Source of the DNA: an uncultured Lachnospiraceae bacterium
GTDB taxonomy: Bacteria > Bacillota > Clostridia > Lachnospirales > Lachnospiraceae
Length of the DNA: 9,969 nt
Direction: 5' to 3'
Assembly: GCA_934351765.1 (NCBI GenBank)
Contig: CAKRJM010000070.1
Location: forward strand, 1 to 9,969
Positions within the stretch are counted from its first letter, which is position 1, and each line of letters begins with the position of its first letter. Made by a program: the position numbers and the translations under genes. Shown here in pieces: positions 6,607 through 9,969 of this stretch. The notes beneath the pieces are model-generated. The model searched no databases, was not told where the DNA came from, and was given only the letters and a program-made list of their open reading frames with translations.

Positions 6607-6636
6607 ATTATAACGTTCAATTTTTATATCTTGCAT
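6607..6636 (-). promoter_or_regulatory. Candidate promoter of the RiPP-like operon
   Basis: On the minus strand a perfect TATAAT lies at 6607-6612. Eighteen bases upstream is ATGCAA (6631-6636), only a three-of-six match to the -35 consensus. The leader to the ATG at 6532 would be about 70 bases. A second weaker -10 candidate, TATAGT (6569-6574), has no good -35. The strong -10 with weak -35 could mean dependence on an activator, but this is speculative. Confidence 0.4.
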
Positions 6637-6643
6637 TTTTGTC

Positions 6644-6671
6644 TTGACAGACCACCAAAAATGATGATACG
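6644..6671 (+). promoter_or_regulatory. Candidate promoter of purC
   Basis: A perfect -35 TTGACA (6644-6649) is followed after 16 bp by a weak -10 GATACG (6666-6671). It lies about 55 bases before the purC start and is the only good -35 in this gap. No purine riboswitch was recognised in the short leader. It is back to back with the exporter promoter on the other strand. Confidence 0.4.
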
Positions 6672-6724
6672 GTATGGGTGTTGTTTTAAAACTGATAAAC
6701 GTAGGATGATAATGAGGTGAGTCT

Positions 6725-7597
6725 ATGCAGGAATTAAAGCCAATCAAAGAAGGTAAAGTACGCGAGATTTATGATAACGGCAACAGCCTGATCATGGTCG
6801 CTACCGACCGCATCAGCTGCTTCGATGTGATTCTTCATAACATCGTCACAAAGAAGGGTACCGTTCTTACCCAGATGTCAAAATTCTGGTTCGACATGAC
6901 AAAGGATATCCTCCCCAACCACATGATCTCTGTGGACGTAAAGGATATGCCGGAATTCTTCCAGCAGGAAAAATTTGAAGGAAAATCCATGATGTGCCGG
7001 AAGTTAAACATGCTTCCCCTGGAGTGCATTGTCCGCGGATACATCACCGGAAGCGGCTGGACCAGCTACCAGAAAGACGGTACCGTCTGTGGGATCCGCC
7101 TTCCCGAAGGCTTAAAGGAATCCGACAAGCTTCCTGAACCGATTTATACCCCCTCCACAAAGGCGGAGATCGGCGATCATGACGAGAACATTTCCTTTGA
7201 ACAGAGCATTGCTCATCTGGAAAAATACTTCCCCGGCAAGGGTGAAGCGTATGCTGTACAGCTCCGTGATAAAACCATCGAGCTTTACAAGACCTGTGCC
7301 GAGTACGCACTGAAGAGAGGAATCATCATCGCTGATACCAAGTTTGAATTTGGCCTTGATGAGGATGGCAACATCGTCATCGGTGATGAAATGCTGACTC
7401 CCGACAGTTCCCGTTTCTGGCCGGCTGACGGCTATGAGCCCGGTCATGGACAGCCCTCCTTCGACAAGCAGTTTGCCCGCGACTGGCTGAAGGCCAACCC
7501 CGGAAACGACTGGACGCTGCCTCAGGAAATCGTAGACAAGACCATCGAAAAATATCTGCAGGCCTATCAGATGCTGACCGGAAAAGAACTGGCATAA
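6725..7597 (+). CDS. purC: Phosphoribosylaminoimidazole-succinocarboxamide synthase (SAICAR synthase)
   Basis: A 290-residue cytoplasmic enzyme of de novo purine synthesis. It joins CAIR and L-aspartate with ATP to give SAICAR. The ATP-loop EGKVREIYD (9-17) and ATDRISCFDV (26-35) open the protein. The family signatures VRGYITGSGW (103-112), YTPSTKAE (141-148), HDENI (152-156) and IADTKFEFG (202-210) follow, then DEMLTPDSSRFW (221-232). It is longer than the roughly 240-residue Bacillus and E. coli enzymes and matches the long form of about 290-300 residues. The ATG at 6725 has GAGGTGA five bases upstream. No other pur gene adjoins it; it is flanked by a promoter and a terminator and is apparently transcribed alone. 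Identity is secure. Confidence 0.96.
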   Translation: MQELKPIKEGKVREIYDNGNSLIMVATDRISCFDVILHNIVTKKGTVLTQMSKFWFDMTKDILPNHMISVDVKDMPEFFQQEKFEGKSMMCRKLNMLPLECIVRGYITGSGWTSYQKDGTVCGIRLPEGLKESDKLPEPIYTPSTKAEIGDHDENISFEQSIAHLEKYFPGKGEAYAVQLRDKTIELYKTCAEYALKRGIIIADTKFEFGLDEDGNIVIGDEMLTPDSSRFWPADGYEPGHGQPSFDKQFARDWLKANPGNDWTLPQEIVDKTIEKYLQAYQMLTGKELA

Positions 7598-7626
7598 AAC
7601 GGTTCTATAAAAAGTAAGACCCAAAC

Positions 7627-7669
7627 GGGGATGCGAAAAACTCCAGCGAGCTTTTCACATCCCCTTTTT
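7627..7669 (+). terminator. Strong hairpin terminator of purC, probably bidirectional
   Basis: A long hairpin (7627-7664) opens with GGGGATG and closes with CATCCCC. It continues through a GAAAA/TTTTC segment and a CTC/GAG tip around a four-base loop, and is followed by TTTTT (7665-7669). It begins about 30 bases after the purC stop. On the plus strand the stem has two mismatches but an ideal T-run. Read on the minus strand both mismatches become wobble pairs, followed by GTTTGGG. It can therefore also serve the converging gene that ends at 7746. Confidence 0.8.
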
Positions 7670-7745
7670 CATTTAGAATCCGGTATCGATTACAGGCGAA
7701 TGACTTTAATCGGAACGAGTCCGGCCGCTGATCCGGATTTCAACC

Positions 7746-9545
7746 CTATAATACTTCCCTCAGTGCTTCCACCAGCCGGTCATTATCTTCTTCATTGCGA
7801 ACCGCCAGACGGATATAAGGCCCGCCCGCTTTGGAGGTCAGATCCTTGATCAGAAGATTATATTCGATGAGCAGCCGCCTTGTCAGCGCTCCGGCAGACA
7901 GTTTTCCATCCAGCTTTGCCAGCACATAGTTTGCCTGGGACGGATAAACGGTAAGCCCGGGAATCTCCTTCAAACGTGCTGTAAACCTGGCGCGCTCCGC
8001 GCGGAACCGCTCCAGAGCTTTTGTGTAATCCTTTTCGTACTTTTCCCAGATCTGGAGATAAAACTCTGCAAAGGAATTGATATTCCAGATGGCAACATCT
8101 TTTTTCATAAATGCGATGGTTTCTGTATCACCGCTTGCCAGAACACCCAGACGAAGCCCGGGAACTCCGTAGGATTTGGAAATACTCTTCATGACGTACA
8201 CATGAGGATACGCCGCAAGGAACTCTTCATTCATCAGTGTTACCGGCTCATCGGCAAAATCGGAGAACGATTCATCGACCACCAGCTTCATGTTTTTCTT
8301 TGCGGTCCAGTCGATCAGCATTTCCAGTTCCTCTTTTCCAAGATAATTTCCGGACGGATTATCCGGATTGATCAGAACCAGGTTATCAGCCGGATGCTCC
8401 CCGAAAAACGTCATCAGATCGGCCGCCGTGTAGGAAAACGCCTCGTTGTCCGGGATGAATACCACCTCCTGCGTTTTCTCGTAACGGTTCGGATATTCCT
8501 CAAAGGTCGGGCGGACGATTCCAACGGATCCCCTGAGGACTCCCATCAATGACTTGATCAGCTCTGCCGCGCCGTTCCCGACAACGATCTGGCTTGCATC
8601 CACATTATAATTCCGGGCCGCGATCAGGGAATTAACCCGCATTCCGGAGGGATACTGGCTCAGAAGATCATCAAAGCTGCTGCGGATCTCATCCTTCATT
8701 TTTTTCGGCGGGAAATACGGATTTACCAGATAACAGAAATCCTTCAGCTTCGGATAGCGCCAGTAACCGCCGTAACGGCTCTGAAGCAGCTTCAGCTGCG
8801 TCTCATCATCCGGCGCAAACAGCGATTCCGCGATATCAAGATCCTGCACATCATCGATCTCATACCACTTCTGGCCACTCAGGCGCAGCGCCTTGATCCC
8901 CGGATCGTCCAGCATGGCAATGACCCGAAGCACCTGCTCATAATATTCATTGTTTCCCAGCGCACTGGAATATGCATCCAGGAACGGTACATAGCGGCTT
9001 CTGGAAAATTCCTTTCCGAACTTATAAATATTAACCGTCTTATAATAGCTGTCCTTGTCTGCAAAATTAAACCGTTTTCCCGGAACAAAATTTACAATGC
9101 TGTCGTCCTCCGAAAGCTGCACGCAGGTTCCGTCCATCCAGCTCTCGTACTTGTCCACCAGTGCCAGTGTATCTCTGGGATCGTTCTTCAGCATCTCGAT
9201 CACGCCGTCTTCAACGATCAGATCAGACTCAAATAACAGAGTATCCTCCCGGAGCAGCCAGTCCTTTGCAAGAGCCAGGGAATAAATATTATTGGTCTTA
9301 TCATAAACCGGATTGTCAATGAACTCGATAGGCGTCTGGATCCCCAGCGTTCCAATGTAGTCCATCAGCTTCTTTCCCTCATACCCGACCACGATCACGA
9401 TCCGGGATAAGGACTGATGCTCCAGCTGGTGAAGCAGCCGGTCCACCAGCGAAACTCCATTGACCTTCACCATGCACTTCGTATTGTTCTGTGTCAGTTT
9501 TTTCAGCCTCCGGCCCATACCGGCCGCCAGAATAATTGCCTGCAT
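7746..9545 (-). CDS. Nucleotidyltransferase fused to a CobD/HisC-like PLP aminotransferase or decarboxylase
   Basis: A 599-residue two-domain cytoplasmic enzyme. Residues 1-240 are a sugar-nucleotide/LicC-like nucleotidyltransferase, with the nucleotide loop LAAGMGRRL (6-14), conserved lysines near 23-27, ESD (106-108) for metal binding, and a closing WYEIDDVQDLDIAE (227-240). Residues 260-599 are a fold-type I PLP enzyme like HisC and threonine-phosphate decarboxylase CobD: NPDNPSGN (393-400), VVDESF with Asp424, SISKSYG with the PLP lysine 457, Arg465, and a terminal YIRLAVR for the substrate acid or phosphate. Both active sites look intact. Such a pair could make an amino-alcohol phosphate and then activate it as a CDP-linked group for a surface polymer or lipid; phosphoserine, serinol phosphate or an aminophosphonate are possible substrates. 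The ATG at 9545 has AGAGGG nine bases upstream. Domains are secure; the reaction is inferred. Confidence 0.88.
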   Translation of the reverse strand: MQAIILAAGMGRRLKKLTQNNTKCMVKVNGVSLVDRLLHQLEHQSLSRIVIVVGYEGKKLMDYIGTLGIQTPIEFIDNPVYDKTNNIYSLALAKDWLLREDTLLFESDLIVEDGVIEMLKNDPRDTLALVDKYESWMDGTCVQLSEDDSIVNFVPGKRFNFADKDSYYKTVNIYKFGKEFSRSRYVPFLDAYSSALGNNEYYEQVLRVIAMLDDPGIKALRLSGQKWYEIDDVQDLDIAESLFAPDDETQLKLLQSRYGGYWRYPKLKDFCYLVNPYFPPKKMKDEIRSSFDDLLSQYPSGMRVNSLIAARNYNVDASQIVVGNGAAELIKSLMGVLRGSVGIVRPTFEEYPNRYEKTQEVVFIPDNEAFSYTAADLMTFFGEHPADNLVLINPDNPSGNYLGKEELEMLIDWTAKKNMKLVVDESFSDFADEPVTLMNEEFLAAYPHVYVMKSISKSYGVPGLRLGVLASGDTETIAFMKKDVAIWNINSFAEFYLQIWEKYEKDYTKALERFRAERARFTARLKEIPGLTVYPSQANYVLAKLDGKLSAGALTRRLLIEYNLLIKDLTSKAGGPYIRLAVRNEEDNDRLVEALREVL

Positions 9546-9610
9546 TTTATTTTCCCTCTGTCCTCTCTGATTTCAAAACTCCGTTTTGTTTTTACAATAT
9601 ACTTCTTCCT

Positions 9611-9639
9611 ATTATAGCTTTTCCGCTCCCGTTCGTCCA
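9611..9639 (-). promoter_or_regulatory. Promoter of the nucleotidyltransferase-aminotransferase gene
   Basis: On the minus strand TGGACG (9634-9639, four of six matches) and a perfect TATAAT (9611-9616) are 17 bp apart. The leader to the ATG at 9545 would be about 60 bases. It contains a small CAAAAC/GTTTTG hairpin (9574-9588) of unknown meaning. This promoter separates the gene from the DUF1294 gene upstream. Confidence 0.5.
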
Positions 9640-9652
9640 CAACTTTCCGCGC

Positions 9653-9943
9653 TCACAAACAGATCATCCAGGCCACCGCGATCATCTGTCCTGCCAGAAT
9701 CAGCGGTATTCCCACCGCAAAATACCAGTGCTTCGTCTTATGATGGAACACATACATGCCTGCCCATGCACCGAGGCTTCCGCCAAGGATTGCCGACAGA
9801 AACAGCGTTTTTTCCGGGATCCGCCAGGCATGCCGCTTTGCCCGCCGTTTATCGGCTCCCATCAGCGCAAACCCGATGAGGTTCATCAACAGAAGACAGA
9901 CTGCTGCCCAGGGAAACCAGCTTTGTTTTAATAATTCACTCAT
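9653..9943 (-). CDS. DUF1294 family small membrane protein
   Basis: A 96-residue integral membrane protein with three hydrophobic segments (about 10-28, 46-66 and 73-94). It shows the DUF1294 pattern: GADKRRAKRHAWRIPEKTL after the first helix, then LGGSLGAWAGM and HHKTKHWYF. The function of the family is unknown; the DKxxA...RIPE and HKT motifs are its conserved marks. Two ATG codons lie side by side at 9946 and 9943. The second was chosen because GGAGG is six bases from it and only three from the first. The frame stays open to the window edge, so a longer form cannot be fully excluded. It is probably transcribed from a promoter outside the window. Confidence 0.85.
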   Translation of the reverse strand: MSELLKQSWFPWAAVCLLLMNLIGFALMGADKRRAKRHAWRIPEKTLFLSAILGGSLGAWAGMYVFHHKTKHWYFAVGIPLILAGQMIAVAWMICL

Positions 9944-9969
9944 CATCTTCCTCCGGCAGATTTTCCTAC

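Noticed and set aside
6562..6636. A 24-residue minus-strand frame (MQDIKIERYNQRIGSCDSGP and four more) upstream of the exporter, considered as a RiPP precursor
   Set aside because: It has no ribosome binding site, and its codons contain the TATAAT of the proposed operon promoter, so it would not lie on the main transcript.
6661..6720. A 19-residue plus-strand frame before purC (MMIRYGCCFKTDKRRMIMR), considered as a precursor peptide or leader
   Set aside because: It has no ribosome binding site, overlaps the purC promoter and ribosome binding site, and shows no leader-core organisation.
7676..7740. Inverted repeat AATCCGG/CCGGATT in the purC to nucleotidyltransferase gap
   Set aside because: The arms are short and about 50 bases apart with no T-run; the stronger hairpin at 7627-7664 explains termination here.
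9943..9969. Possible end of an upstream gene (frame ending GKSAGGR, stop overlapping the DUF1294 start)
   Set aside because: Only eight codons are inside the window, which is too little to support a gene.

Overview
The window looks like chromosomal DNA from an anaerobic low-to-medium GC Firmicute, most likely a gut Lachnospiraceae-type Clostridium relative. This is inferred from strong GGAGG-type ribosome binding sites, sigma-A-like promoters, the long (290 aa) form of PurC and protein sequences typical of that group. No rRNA, tRNA, CRISPR array, transposase or phage gene was seen. There are ten supported genes: two on the plus strand and eight on the minus strand.

Region 1 (1-1795). A minus-strand uroporphyrinogen-decarboxylase-fold protein carries an HxC...C zinc-ligand pattern, which points to a cobamide or thiol methyltransferase rather than haem synthesis. 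It has its own promoter and a terminator. Upstream of it is a small minus-strand metal-binding (HMA) protein. The HMA gene has a perfect-consensus promoter whose spacer is almost filled by a 21-bp inverted repeat that resembles a CsoR-type copper operator.

Region 2 (1795-3188). A plus-strand MATE-family efflux pump converges on the next operon. A hairpin between them is fully paired only when read from the minus strand.

Region 3 (3219-6532). This is the most interesting block: a compact minus-strand operon of ABC exporter, PqqD-like peptide-binding protein, S24/S26-type peptidase and HPr-kinase-like ATP-binding protein. The first three genes overlap by 4 bp each. The set resembles the handling, cleavage and export machinery of a ribosomally made, modified peptide (RiPP), with a kinase like those found in some lasso-peptide clusters. 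No precursor peptide and no cyclase, radical SAM enzyme or other core modifying enzyme is visible. Just before the kinase gene is a five-unit, 16-bp tandem repeat. Most units contain a start codon, creating overlapping 11-residue mini-ORFs that lead into the kinase reading frame.

Region 4 (6600-7670). purC (SAICAR synthase) stands alone on the plus strand, divergent from the operon, and ends in a strong hairpin terminator shared with the converging gene.

Region 5 (7746-9969). A minus-strand 599-residue fusion joins a sugar-nucleotide/CTP-type nucleotidyltransferase to a CobD/HisC-like PLP enzyme. It probably makes a CDP- or NDP-activated amino-alcohol or similar group for a surface polymer or lipid. 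Upstream of it is a small DUF1294-type membrane protein.
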